Shown: positions 1 to 6,719, counted from the stretch's first letter. The stretch is DNA of 8,171 bases from CAVPDE01 sp964580575 (GCA_964580575.1 CAZOLJ010000131.1:1-8171); one strand, 5' to 3'. Notes: generated by a model not told the origin, from the sequence alone. Numbers and translations: made by a program.

Positions 1-55
1 ATACTAGAAAGCCTCCGGTTAGGTCATACCGGCCGAACCTTTTCATGAGCGCTTC

Positions 56-60
56 AAGGA
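56..60 (+). promoter_or_regulatory. Shine-Dalgarno AAGGA for the methyltransferase start at 66
   Basis: AAGGA is followed by five bases and then the ATG at 66. No similar purine-rich site precedes the in-frame ATG at 45, and the ATG at 60 would overlap this site. It is the main reason for choosing the start at 66. Confidence 0.5.
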
Positions 61-65
61 TGGGT

Positions 66-743
66 ATGAAGAGAATATATTTCAGGAGGGTGATTGTGCT
101 GCTGTTGGGGTTTTCATTTACCTCTGCCCTGCCCTGTTACTCGCAGGTTCAGAACGGCGACAGTGTCCTTGATGAAAAGGTGATGGCTTTTCTCGACAAA
201 ATGAGGAATCGATGGCGGGACTGGAACGTTCCGGAGGCAGACGGCAAGATTCTGCATGACATCATCGTGCAGAATCAATACAAACGGGCGCTGGAAGTGG
301 GAACCTCGACCGGACATTCAGCCGTCTGGATTGCGTGGGCCTTGAGCAAAACCGGAGGGAAGCTGATCACGATTGAAATTGATGAGGACCGCTACAGACA
401 GGCGCTGGCCAACTTCAAGGAGGCAGGGCTGAGCAATACCATCGAGGCGCGGAACGCCGATGCCCATCAACTGGTGAAGGATCTGCCGGGGCCTTTTGAT
501 TTTGTCTTCATCGATGCGGACAAGAACTGGTACGTTAACTATGCAAAAGCCTTGATCCCCAAGATTGAGCCGGGCGGATGCCTCGCCGCCCACAACGTGG
601 AAGAGCGCGCTTCTGCCTATGGGGGAGGATATGGGAGCGATACGGATCGATACTTTCAGTACATGAGGGACCGGCCTGACTTCGAGACCCGAGTTCATCC
701 CGGCAGTCGAGCGGGGATTGCCATGAGCTACAAAAAAAGGTAA
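66..743 (+). CDS. Class I SAM-dependent O-methyltransferase-like protein with N-terminal signal peptide
   Basis: Likely transfers a methyl group from S-adenosylmethionine to an unknown acceptor; it resembles the catechol/caffeoyl-CoA O-methyltransferase group (Methyltransf_3 type). Counting from the ATG at 45, the SAM-binding motif I EVGTSTG is at residues 84-90, the acidic end of strand 2 (TIEIDEDRY) at about 109-117, and FIDADK at 155-160, a motif that in this family supplies a metal ligand. The later motif, usually Asp-Asn, reads AAHNV here (His183-Asn184). The N-terminus is MKRIYFRR followed by the hydrophobic run VIVLLLGFSF and a polar CYSQ, a Sec-type signal peptide or membrane anchor. 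I chose the ATG at 66 because AAGGA lies five bases upstream and it gives a compact signal peptide. The ATG at 45 lacks a Shine-Dalgarno but is also possible, because it overlaps (ATGA) the stop of a frame open from the left edge. The gene lies 23 bases before opgG, probably in the same transcript. The fold is secure; substrate and true location are unknown. Confidence 0.85.
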   Translation: MKRIYFRRVIVLLLGFSFTSALPCYSQVQNGDSVLDEKVMAFLDKMRNRWRDWNVPEADGKILHDIIVQNQYKRALEVGTSTGHSAVWIAWALSKTGGKLITIEIDEDRYRQALANFKEAGLSNTIEARNADAHQLVKDLPGPFDFVFIDADKNWYVNYAKALIPKIEPGGCLAAHNVEERASAYGGGYGSDTDRYFQYMRDRPDFETRVHPGSRAGIAMSYKKR

Positions 744-766
744 GGTAGGGGGTGAGGGGGTAGAAG

Positions 767-2368
767 ATGATGGGTTCTTGCACGAAAAAACTGATAACGC
801 GACCTTCCACTGAAGCTTTCTTGCTCTTCTCCTTGATCTCCTTCTTTGCCTTTGGCGAGTGCTTTGCGCAGGGAGAAGCCCTTGCGGCAAAAAGCGCCTT
901 CTCCTTTCAGAACGTGGTGCAGGAGGCAAAGAGGCTCTCTGAGAAACCTTACAAGAGCCCGAAGGGGGAAGTTCCCGATCCCCTTCTCGCCATCAACTAT
1001 GATCAGTGGCGCGACATTCGATTCAAACCCGAAAAGTCCTTCTGGCGGAAAGAAGGTCTCCCTTTCACACTTCAGTTCTTTCACCCGGGACTCTACTACG
1101 ATCGCACGGTAGGCTTTTACACCATCACCCCCAAGGGCGAGGTGAAGCCCATTCCTTTTTCAAAGGATCTCTTCATCTATCGCAGGGAAGAGGTGGAGCC
1201 CCTTGTCCCAAGCAATCTCGGCTTTGCGGGTTTCCGCATTCATCACCCGATCAACAAGCCGGATTATCACGATGAAGTCGCCGTGTTCGTTGGAGCGAGC
1301 TACTTCAGGGCTGTTGGCCAGCACATGAATTACGGCCTTTCGGCCAGGGGCCTCGCCATTGACACCGTGCTACCATCGGGGGAGGAGTTCCCCTATTTCA
1401 AAAAATTCTGGATTCACGAGCCGCAACCCGATGCCAAGGACATCAGCCTGTACGCTCTTCTGGACAGCCCCAGCGTTGCAGGAGCCTATCATTTTGTCAT
1501 CCGTCCCGGGAAAGCAACCGTCATCGATGTCGAGCTTACGCTTTTTCTCCGCAAACCCGTCGCCAAGCTCGGTATCGCCCCTTTGACGAGCATGTTCCAC
1601 CACGGTGAAAACTCCTATGCCAAGGTCATGGATGATTTTCGACCCGAGATCCATGACTCGGATGGCCTCATGATTGCCACGGCCACAGGGGAGTGGATCT
1701 GGCGTCCCTTGGTCAATTCAAAAACATTGCTCGTCAACTCCTTTCAGGTCAACAATCCCGCAGGCTTCGGCCTGTCTCAGAGAGACATGGACTTTGACCA
1801 TTACCAGGACCTTGAGAGCAACTATGAAAACCGCCCCAGCCTCTGGATCAGTCCTGTGGGCAACTGGGGGGAAGGACGGGTGGAACTGATCCAGATCCCG
1901 ACGGATGAGGAGATCTACGACAACATCGTTGCCTTTTTCGTGCCTTCCAAAATCCCTGAAATGGGAGAGCCTCTCTCCTTTGCCTACCAGATGGTCTGGC
2001 ACTACGCAACCGAGAGCCCCCGACCTCCGGCCGGAAGAGTGGTCGCCACCAGGGCCAGCAGGACCAAGGTGGAGGGGGGCAAAAAATTCATCGTCGACTT
2101 TGCCGGCACCCAGCTCGACTCTCTTGCTGCGGACAAACCGGTCGAAGGCGTCGTGACGGTCGGCTCCGGCGCGAAGTTCATGGAGCAACAGGTTTACAAG
2201 AACAGGTTTACCGGCGGCTGGCGCCTCGTGTTTCAGATTCTACCGGATGAAGCTCTTTCTGCCGACAAAGACCGCCCAAAAACAAAAGATCCCGTGGAGC
2301 TCAGAGCCTTCCTCAAACTGGGAGATAACGTCCTCACGGAGACATGGAGTTACGCTTACGAGCCTTGA
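767..2368 (+). CDS. opgG: Periplasmic glucan biosynthesis protein OpgG (MdoG family)
   Basis: An OpgG/OpgD-family protein, exported to the periplasm and needed for osmoregulated periplasmic glucans in proteobacteria. Work on E. coli homologues, as I recall it, shows the family to be beta-1,2-glucanases (GH186). The protein has 533 residues, close to the usual 510-550. Residues 1-35 form a signal peptide with hydrophobic core AFLLFSLISFFAF and a likely cut near CFAQ. The mature protein begins with FSFQNVVQEAKRLSE (about 45-59) and carries many family blocks: INYDQWRDIRF (76-86), VGASYFRAVG (175-184), YGLSARGLAIDT (189-200), GEEFPYFKKFWI (205-216), RPEIHDSDGL (292-301), DFDHYQDLESNYENRPSLW (342-360) and GRVELIQIPT (370-379). 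The C-terminal immunoglobulin-like part follows from about 400. GAGGGGG at 754-760 lies six bases before the ATG; a second in-frame ATG at 770 is equally usable. No opgH glucosyltransferase gene adjoins it: a methyltransferase lies upstream and a CNNM transporter downstream. Choosing OpgG over OpgD rests on the Sec-type signal without a twin arginine. Confidence 0.93.
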   Translation: MMGSCTKKLITRPSTEAFLLFSLISFFAFGECFAQGEALAAKSAFSFQNVVQEAKRLSEKPYKSPKGEVPDPLLAINYDQWRDIRFKPEKSFWRKEGLPFTLQFFHPGLYYDRTVGFYTITPKGEVKPIPFSKDLFIYRREEVEPLVPSNLGFAGFRIHHPINKPDYHDEVAVFVGASYFRAVGQHMNYGLSARGLAIDTVLPSGEEFPYFKKFWIHEPQPDAKDISLYALLDSPSVAGAYHFVIRPGKATVIDVELTLFLRKPVAKLGIAPLTSMFHHGENSYAKVMDDFRPEIHDSDGLMIATATGEWIWRPLVNSKTLLVNSFQVNNPAGFGLSQRDMDFDHYQDLESNYENRPSLWISPVGNWGEGRVELIQIPTDEEIYDNIVAFFVPSKIPEMGEPLSFAYQMVWHYATESPRPPAGRVVATRASRTKVEGGKKFIVDFAGTQLDSLAADKPVEGVVTVGSGAKFMEQQVYKNRFTGGWRLVFQILPDEALSADKDRPKTKDPVELRAFLKLGDNVLTETWSYAYEP

Positions 2369-2387
2369 CCCCCAGCAGGGGCTTTTT
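2369..2387 (+). terminator. Possible weak rho-independent terminator after opgG
   Basis: Directly after the opgG stop codon (2366-2368) a CCCC run pairs with GGGG (2378-2381) across a short loop and is followed by CTTTTT. The stem is only four base pairs, so termination would be partial at best. The same G and T runs can also pair with a segment at 2395-2407, giving an alternative fold. Confidence 0.35.
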
Positions 2388-2437
2388 CAGGATCCTAGAA
2401 AAGGCTCCGCGGTGGATCCAACTTGCCCTGAGATGGA

Positions 2438-2443
2438 AAGGAG
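2438..2443 (+). promoter_or_regulatory. Shine-Dalgarno AAGGAG that decides a TTG start
   Basis: AAGGAG lies nine bases before the TTG at 2453. It supports this unusual start codon over the next in-frame ATG at 2519, which would delete the first membrane segment of the CNNM protein. Confidence 0.7.
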
Positions 2444-2452
2444 AGTGATCTC

Positions 2453-3763
2453 TTGACTCACTTCGTTCTGGAGGCTTTGGTGATTTTTCTCTTGATCGCC
2501 GCCAACGGTCTTCTGGCCATGTCTGAAATCGCCATTGTTGCAGCCCGGAAAGCCCGTTTGCAGCAGTCGGCGAATTCAGGAGATGCCGGTGCTCGCGCCG
2601 CGCTCGAATTGGCGACTCACCCGAACCGGTTCCTGGCAACCGTTCAAATTGGGATCACCCTGGTGGGTATCCTGGCCGGGGCTTTCGGAGGGGCAACCCT
2701 CGCGCAAAAAATCGAGCGTCTTGCCATCGAGGTGCCCTTGCTTACGCCTTATGCGGGCATCATCGGGATAGGCGTTGTCGTGGTGGGGATCACGTTCTTC
2801 TCCCTCGTGCTGGGTGAACTCGCACCTAAGCGAATCGCTTTGGCCCACGCAGAACGAATCGCCTCCACCATGGCAGCTCCCATGGGTTTTCTGTCTTCCC
2901 TTGCTTTTCCTTTTGTGCGGTTGCTCGGCGTGTCCACGGACCTGGTCCTCAGGATATTTAGTATCAAACCCTCTCTGGAACCCCACGTCACCCCTGAAGA
3001 GATCAAAATTCTCGTTGAACAGGGCACTGCGCTGGGTGTTTTCGAAGAATCGGAGCAGGACATGATCGAAGGGGTTCTGCGATTGGACGAGAGGCCCATC
3101 GGTGCCTTCATGACGCCTCGGACCCAGATGGTGTGGATCGACGCAGGAGATTCCCCGGAAGTCCTCCGCGCGAAAATTGTGAACAGCCGGCATTCGCGCT
3201 TTCCGGTCATCCAAGGGAGCTTCGACAACGTCCTGGGGATTGTCTCTGCAAAGGACATCCTCAAGCAATCCCTCGGCGGCCAACCCACCAACCTTCGACA
3301 GGCCCTGGGACCTCCCCTCTTTGTTCCCGAGACCGCCTCTGCGCTGAAAGTCCTCGACCTCTTCAAACGAGAAGGCGCCCACTTTGCGCTCGTCACCGAC
3401 GAGTATGGCGGCATCCAGGGTCTCGTCACGGACAGGGACATTCTGGAAGCCATCGTGGGGGAACTCCCTTCCAAGGATGAGCCCCATGAACCGGAGGTCA
3501 CGGTCCGCGAAGACGGTTCCTGGCTTGTGGACGGGCTACTGAATATCGACAAGCTCAAGGAAATCCTCGAGACGGAATCCCTGCCCGACGAGGAATCCGA
3601 CCGATACCACACGGTGAGCGGCTTTATGATGACCCAACTCGGAGGCATACCGGCCACGGGGGAACACTTCGAGTGGGAGGGTTTTCGTTTTGAGGTGATG
3701 GACATGGACGGCCGCCGCGTAGACAAGGTTTTGATAGCAAAAGTCCAGCCTTCAAAGGACTGA
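2453..3763 (+). CDS. CNNM/CorC (HlyC/TlyC) family inner-membrane transporter with CBS pair
   Basis: Inner-membrane protein of the CNNM/CorB-CorC family. Characterised members act in Mg2+ export or homeostasis (S. aureus MpfA, archaeal CorB) or polyamine export (enterobacterial PaeA/YtfL); the older name hemolysin is misleading. The 436 residues fit the standard layout. The DUF21/CNNM membrane domain (about 4-170) has four hydrophobic stretches, with family signatures NGLLAMSEIAIVAARKARL (18-36), QIGITLVGILAGAFGG (65-80) and LGELAPKRIAL (120-130). A helical linker TPEEIKILVEQG follows (180-191). The CBS pair spans about 215-340, containing FMTPRTQMVWID and the second-CBS signature VTDEYGGIQGLVTDRDILEAIVGE. 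The C-terminal CorC_HlyC domain (about 350-432) contains DGSWLVDG and FRFEVMDMDGRRVDKV. The start is TTG, supported by AAGGAG nine bases upstream. It lies 84 bases after opgG and 13 before the GNAT gene. The transported substrate cannot be read from sequence. Confidence 0.93.
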   Translation: MTHFVLEALVIFLLIAANGLLAMSEIAIVAARKARLQQSANSGDAGARAALELATHPNRFLATVQIGITLVGILAGAFGGATLAQKIERLAIEVPLLTPYAGIIGIGVVVVGITFFSLVLGELAPKRIALAHAERIASTMAAPMGFLSSLAFPFVRLLGVSTDLVLRIFSIKPSLEPHVTPEEIKILVEQGTALGVFEESEQDMIEGVLRLDERPIGAFMTPRTQMVWIDAGDSPEVLRAKIVNSRHSRFPVIQGSFDNVLGIVSAKDILKQSLGGQPTNLRQALGPPLFVPETASALKVLDLFKREGAHFALVTDEYGGIQGLVTDRDILEAIVGELPSKDEPHEPEVTVREDGSWLVDGLLNIDKLKEILETESLPDEESDRYHTVSGFMMTQLGGIPATGEHFEWEGFRFEVMDMDGRRVDKVLIAKVQPSKD

Positions 3764-3776
3764 GAGAACAGTCTTT
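3755..3776 (+). promoter_or_regulatory. Hairpin at the CNNM stop / GNAT start junction
   Basis: AAGGACTG (3755-3762) pairs with CAGTCTTT (3769-3776) through seven Watson-Crick pairs and one G-U, with loop AGAGAA. The CNNM stop codon (3761-3763) lies in the left arm and loop, and the right arm ends at the base before the GNAT ATG. The only ribosome-site-like purines, GAGA at 3764-3767, are in the loop. This suggests translational coupling, but no test is possible here. Confidence 0.4.
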
Positions 3777-4241
3777 ATGGCCTCAACCCTTGTCGTTCGA
3801 AATGCGCGGAACCAGGACATCCCTGCGCTCGCCGATTTCAACATCGCCATGGCGCTGGAGACTGAAAACAAGATCCTGTCTCCTGCCAAAGTGACGGCCG
3901 GGATGAGAGTGGTCCTTAGGCATCCTGATCACGGCTTTTACCTGGTCGCTGAGTTGAACGGGCAGGTTGCAGGCTCCTTGCTGATCACCAGGGAGTGGAG
4001 TGACTGGCGAAACGGGGTCTTCTGGTGGATCCAGAGCGTCTATGTTCCACCCGAGTTCCGTAAACGAGGCATCTATCGAGCCCTTTATGATGCGGTCAAG
4101 GCTTACGCCAAGAGCAATCCAGAGGTGTGCGGTTTTCGACTCTATGTTGCAAAAAGCAACAGGGCGGCCATGTCTGTGTACTCAAAGCTCGGGATGACTG
4201 AAACAGAATACAGAATCTATGAGGAGAGCCTGTGGGAGTGA
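3777..4241 (+). CDS. GNAT family N-acetyltransferase
   Basis: Small cytoplasmic acetyl-CoA-dependent acyltransferase of the GNAT fold, 154 residues, a normal length for a single domain. The N-terminal strand and helix (TLVVRNARNQDIPALADFN, 4-22) are typical. Strand 4 and motif A lie at about 84-105, with IQSVYVPPEFRKRGIYRALY; the pyrophosphate-binding loop R-x-x-G-x-G/A is seen as RKRGIY (95-100), with Tyr in the last position. The C-terminal motif B follows as LYVAKSNRAAMSVYSKLGM (122-140). The ATG follows the CNNM gene by 13 bases and has only a weak ribosome site, so translation is probably coupled to the upstream gene. The stop faces that of the plsC-like gene. The acceptor is unknown: an amino acid, peptide, antibiotic or protein is possible, and nothing in the context decides it. 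Confidence 0.88.
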   Translation: MASTLVVRNARNQDIPALADFNIAMALETENKILSPAKVTAGMRVVLRHPDHGFYLVAELNGQVAGSLLITREWSDWRNGVFWWIQSVYVPPEFRKRGIYRALYDAVKAYAKSNPEVCGFRLYVAKSNRAAMSVYSKLGMTETEYRIYEESLWE

Positions 4242-4255
4242 CGTCTCGTCGTCAC
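4238..4255. repeat. Short palindrome spanning both convergent stop codons
   Basis: GTGACG and CGTCAC form a perfect six-base inverted repeat around the loop TCTCGT. The left arm holds the GNAT TGA (4239-4241) and the right arm the TGA of the minus-strand acyltransferase (4252-4254). No T-tract follows on either strand, so it does not look like a classical terminator. Confidence 0.4.
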
Positions 4256-4875
4256 AATCCGGAAAGAAACCTGATTTCTTGCATAGCCGCGGCAAGAAAT
4301 GTTTCAGGGGACGCTGATGACTCCCAGGCCACGGTCTTGCCGAACTGGATGTCCACTCTTCTCCGCATGCCCTCTCGTGAATAACAGATTCCCACCGGAA
4401 TAAAAGGGACCTCGATCTGAGAATGGATCAGGCGAATAAGTCCGACATAGCCCGAACCCATGCAGTTCCTGTAGTAGGTTCCCTCGGGGAAGACTACCAC
4501 CGCAGCTTCGCCTTTCAGAAGCCCCACGATCGCTTTGATGGAGTCCCTACTCGCCAGAGGTCGGCGCCGGTCCAGGGGGATGCCTCCGAGGGAGGTCATG
4601 AACCAAGCCGAAAGGCGATTCATGAAAAGCTCGTTCTTTGCGACATAATAGAGAGGCACGGGGGAGGCGAGACCCAGAAGAGGAATATCCTCCCATCGCT
4701 GGTGTTTCGGAAGAAGGACGAAGGAGCCTTTCTGAGAAACGTTTTCCAACCCCTTCACATGGAGATCAAAAAAAGGGGTCAGTACAATCCTGCCCGCCGC
4801 TTTGATGATCTCATACACCCGTGGGTTTATGGTCTTGACCGAACCTCGCTCCAACCCTTTCCTCGTGACCCTCAC
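4252..4875 (-). CDS. PlsC-type 1-acyl-sn-glycerol-3-phosphate acyltransferase (lysophospholipid acyltransferase family)
   Basis: Probably transfers an acyl chain to lysophosphatidic acid or a related lysolipid at the inner face of the cytoplasmic membrane. All four acyltransferase blocks are visible in 207 residues. Block I is KHQRWED (57-63), with the catalytic His58 and Asp63 of H-x4-D. Block II is GGIPLDRRR (97-105), block III VVFPEGTYYR (127-136) and block IV PFIPVGI (157-163). The length is at the short end for PlsC and there is no clear N-terminal membrane segment, so membrane contact is probably peripheral. The GTG start at 4875 overlaps the glmS stop as GTGA, a usual sign of translational coupling. 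An in-frame TTG at 4854 with GAGG six bases upstream is an alternative. The last gene of the minus-strand group, it was not given the symbol plsC because related acyltransferases acting on ornithine lipids or other lysolipids share these blocks. Confidence 0.88.
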   Translation of the reverse strand: MRVTRKGLERGSVKTINPRVYEIIKAAGRIVLTPFFDLHVKGLENVSQKGSFVLLPKHQRWEDIPLLGLASPVPLYYVAKNELFMNRLSAWFMTSLGGIPLDRRRPLASRDSIKAIVGLLKGEAAVVVFPEGTYYRNCMGSGYVGLIRLIHSQIEVPFIPVGICYSREGMRRRVDIQFGKTVAWESSASPETFLAAAMQEIRFLSGL

Positions 4876-6698
4876 TCCACCGTGACGCTCTTTGCGAGAT
4901 TTCTCGGTTTGTCAATGTCCCTGTTCAGAAACCTTGCGCAGTGGTAAGCCAGCAGCTGGCAAGGAACCACCGTCAGAATCGGGTAAAGGTATTCGAGCGT
5001 CGACGGGACTTCGATCACCTCGTCCGCCATCTCCTTGATCTTGTCATCGCCTTCCGTAGCAATGGCGATGACAGGGCCTCTGCGGCTCTTGATCTCCTGA
5101 ATGTTGCTGACCATTTTTTCGTACATGGAATCCTTGGGGACAACCGCTACCGTGGGCATCTCCGGGTTGATGAGGGCGATGGGCCCATGTTTCATCTCTC
5201 CTGCAGCATAGCCCTCTGCGTGGATGTAAGAGATCTCTTTGAGCTTCAGTGCACCTTCCAGGGCAATGGGGTACTGGTACTTCCTCCCTAGGAACAGCCA
5301 GTTGCTGCACTTGAAGTATTTGTCCGCGATCGCCTGGATGTGGTTATCCTGGTAGAGGACCTTCCTGACTTGGTCGGAGAGAGCGCTCAGGGCGTGAATC
5401 GCCTCCACTCCCTCGGTGAGGGACAGTTTCTGATGCCGGCCCAGGAGAACCGCAAGAAGGGTGAGGATCGTGAGTTGGCTGATGAAGATCTTGGTGGAGG
5501 CTACCCCGATCTCCGGACCTGCGTGGTTGTAAACCCCTGCCTCGGTCTCCCTTGAAATCGAGCTTCCCACCACATTTACAATCCCCAGGAGGCGGGCCCC
5601 TTTGCGCCTAGCCTCCCGGATCGCTGCCAGGGTGTCCGCCGTCTCCCCCGACTGACTGATGGCAATGATAAACGTGTTGGGCGGAAAATTCAGTTTCCTG
5701 TACCGAAACTCCGAGGCGATTTCCACCTGCACATCGATCTCGGTCAGCCGCTCGAAAATGTATCGACCCACACACCCGGCGTGAAAGGACGTGCCGCAGG
5801 CGACAATGACGATGTGCCTTGATTCCTTGAGTTGATCCCACACCGGCATAATACCGCCCAGTTTCGGGACCCCCTCGCTCGGCTCAATCCTGCCCCTCAT
5901 GGCGTTCATGATGGTTTCCGGTTGTTCGTAGATCTCTTTCAGCATGAAGTGGGGGAACCCGCTCAGCTCAGCATCTTCGGGCTGCCACTCCACAGTCTCC
6001 GTGGCCCTGGTGATGGTCTTAGCCTGGGCTGTGGACAGGGTGAACTCGCCCCGCGTCAGCGTGGCCAGTTCGTTGTCGTTGAGGTGGACCACCTTCTTCG
6101 TGTACCGCACCATGGCCGCCACGTCGGACGCGGCAAAATGGCCGTCCTCGCCAACGCCGATGATGAGCGGGCTCCCTCTTCTCGCCACCACGATCTGCCC
6201 GGGAGAGTGCCTGTGAATCACGGCAATCCCGAAGGTCCCCTCCACCTGCGACATGGTTTTTCTCACGGCCTCGCCCAGGTTTCCCTCGTAGTGGAGCGCA
6301 ATCAGGTGGGCGAGAACCTCCGTGTCCGTGTCCGAGCGGAAGGAGACGCCGGATTTCGAGAGCTTCTTCTTGAGATTATAGAAGTTTTCAATAATGCCGT
6401 TGTGAATCACGAAGACATTTTCCGCTTGATCCCTGTGAGGATGGGCGTTCTTTTCATTCGGTTCGCCGTGGGTTGCCCATCGGGTGTGAGCGATGCCGGA
6501 GGACCCGGGAATTGTGAGTTCTCCGATCTTTCGTTCCAGCTCCACGATCTTTCCGACAGACCTGAAAAAGGCGACGTTCTTTCCGTCCTGAACCGCAATT
6601 CCTGCGGAGTCATACCCCCGATATTCCAGTCGCTTCAAGCCTTCCATGAGGATCGGCCTGGCTTCTCTTTCGCCAACGTAACAAACAATGCCGCACAT
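4872..6698 (-). CDS. glmS: Glutamine--fructose-6-phosphate aminotransferase (isomerizing), GlmS
   Basis: Converts fructose 6-phosphate and glutamine to glucosamine 6-phosphate and glutamate, the first step to UDP-GlcNAc for peptidoglycan and LPS. The protein has 608 residues, against 609 in E. coli. The N-terminal class II glutaminase domain (about 1-240) starts MCGIV, where Cys2 becomes the N-terminal nucleophile after Met removal. It also shows LEYRGYDSAGIAV (24-36), HTRWATHG (71-78), HNGIIENF (99-106) and SDTDTEV (122-128). The SIS isomerase half has ACGTSFHAG (300-308), ISQSGETADTLAAIREA (347-363), GVASTKIF (398-405), EGALKLKEISYIHAEGYAAGE (481-501) with MKHGP after it, and the C-terminal tail DKPRNLAKSVTVE. 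The frame is open 18 codons farther upstream, but the start at 6698 is required because Cys must follow Met; AGGAG lies eight bases before it. The leader shows no glmS ribozyme core that I recognise. Gene order suggests an operon with the transpeptidase gene before it and the acyltransferase after it. Confidence 0.97.
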   Translation of the reverse strand: MCGIVCYVGEREARPILMEGLKRLEYRGYDSAGIAVQDGKNVAFFRSVGKIVELERKIGELTIPGSSGIAHTRWATHGEPNEKNAHPHRDQAENVFVIHNGIIENFYNLKKKLSKSGVSFRSDTDTEVLAHLIALHYEGNLGEAVRKTMSQVEGTFGIAVIHRHSPGQIVVARRGSPLIIGVGEDGHFAASDVAAMVRYTKKVVHLNDNELATLTRGEFTLSTAQAKTITRATETVEWQPEDAELSGFPHFMLKEIYEQPETIMNAMRGRIEPSEGVPKLGGIMPVWDQLKESRHIVIVACGTSFHAGCVGRYIFERLTEIDVQVEIASEFRYRKLNFPPNTFIIAISQSGETADTLAAIREARRKGARLLGIVNVVGSSISRETEAGVYNHAGPEIGVASTKIFISQLTILTLLAVLLGRHQKLSLTEGVEAIHALSALSDQVRKVLYQDNHIQAIADKYFKCSNWLFLGRKYQYPIALEGALKLKEISYIHAEGYAAGEMKHGPIALINPEMPTVAVVPKDSMYEKMVSNIQEIKSRRGPVIAIATEGDDKIKEMADEVIEVPSTLEYLYPILTVVPCQLLAYHCARFLNRDIDKPRNLAKSVTVE

Positions 6699-6706
6699 AG
6701 TCCTAT

Positions 6707-6711
6707 CTCCT
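6707..6711 (-). promoter_or_regulatory. Shine-Dalgarno AGGAG for glmS
   Basis: AGGAG lies eight bases before the ATG at 6698 on the minus strand. It supports the start that puts the catalytic Cys directly after Met and rules out the longer N-terminus reaching 6752. Confidence 0.75.
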
Positions 6712-6719
6712 CTCGAAAA

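Noticed and set aside
15..32. Small hairpin CCGGT / ACCGG near the left edge.
   Set aside because: A five-base stem with an eight-base loop and no T-tract is expected by chance in G+C-rich DNA.
1..48. A plus-strand frame open from the left edge to the TGA at 46-48, overlapping the ATG at 45 as ATGA, as a possible C-terminus of an upstream gene.
   Set aside because: Only 15 codons are visible, with nothing recognisable. An opposite-strand ATG at 46 opens an equally long run, so neither can be supported.
318..929. Minus-strand Arg-rich reading frame across the methyltransferase and the opgG start.
   Set aside because: It overlaps two recognisable genes and looks like an out-of-frame translation of them.
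2749..3726. Long minus-strand reading frame opposite the CNNM gene.
   Set aside because: Its composition is Ser/Arg/Pro-rich with no domain, and it lies wholly under a well-supported transporter gene; a second minus-strand frame there (2576-3487) is rejected likewise.
2453..3763. Hemolysin/toxin function for the CNNM/CorC protein.
   Set aside because: The hemolysin label is historical; the CNNM-CBS-CorC layout points to an ion or polyamine transporter.
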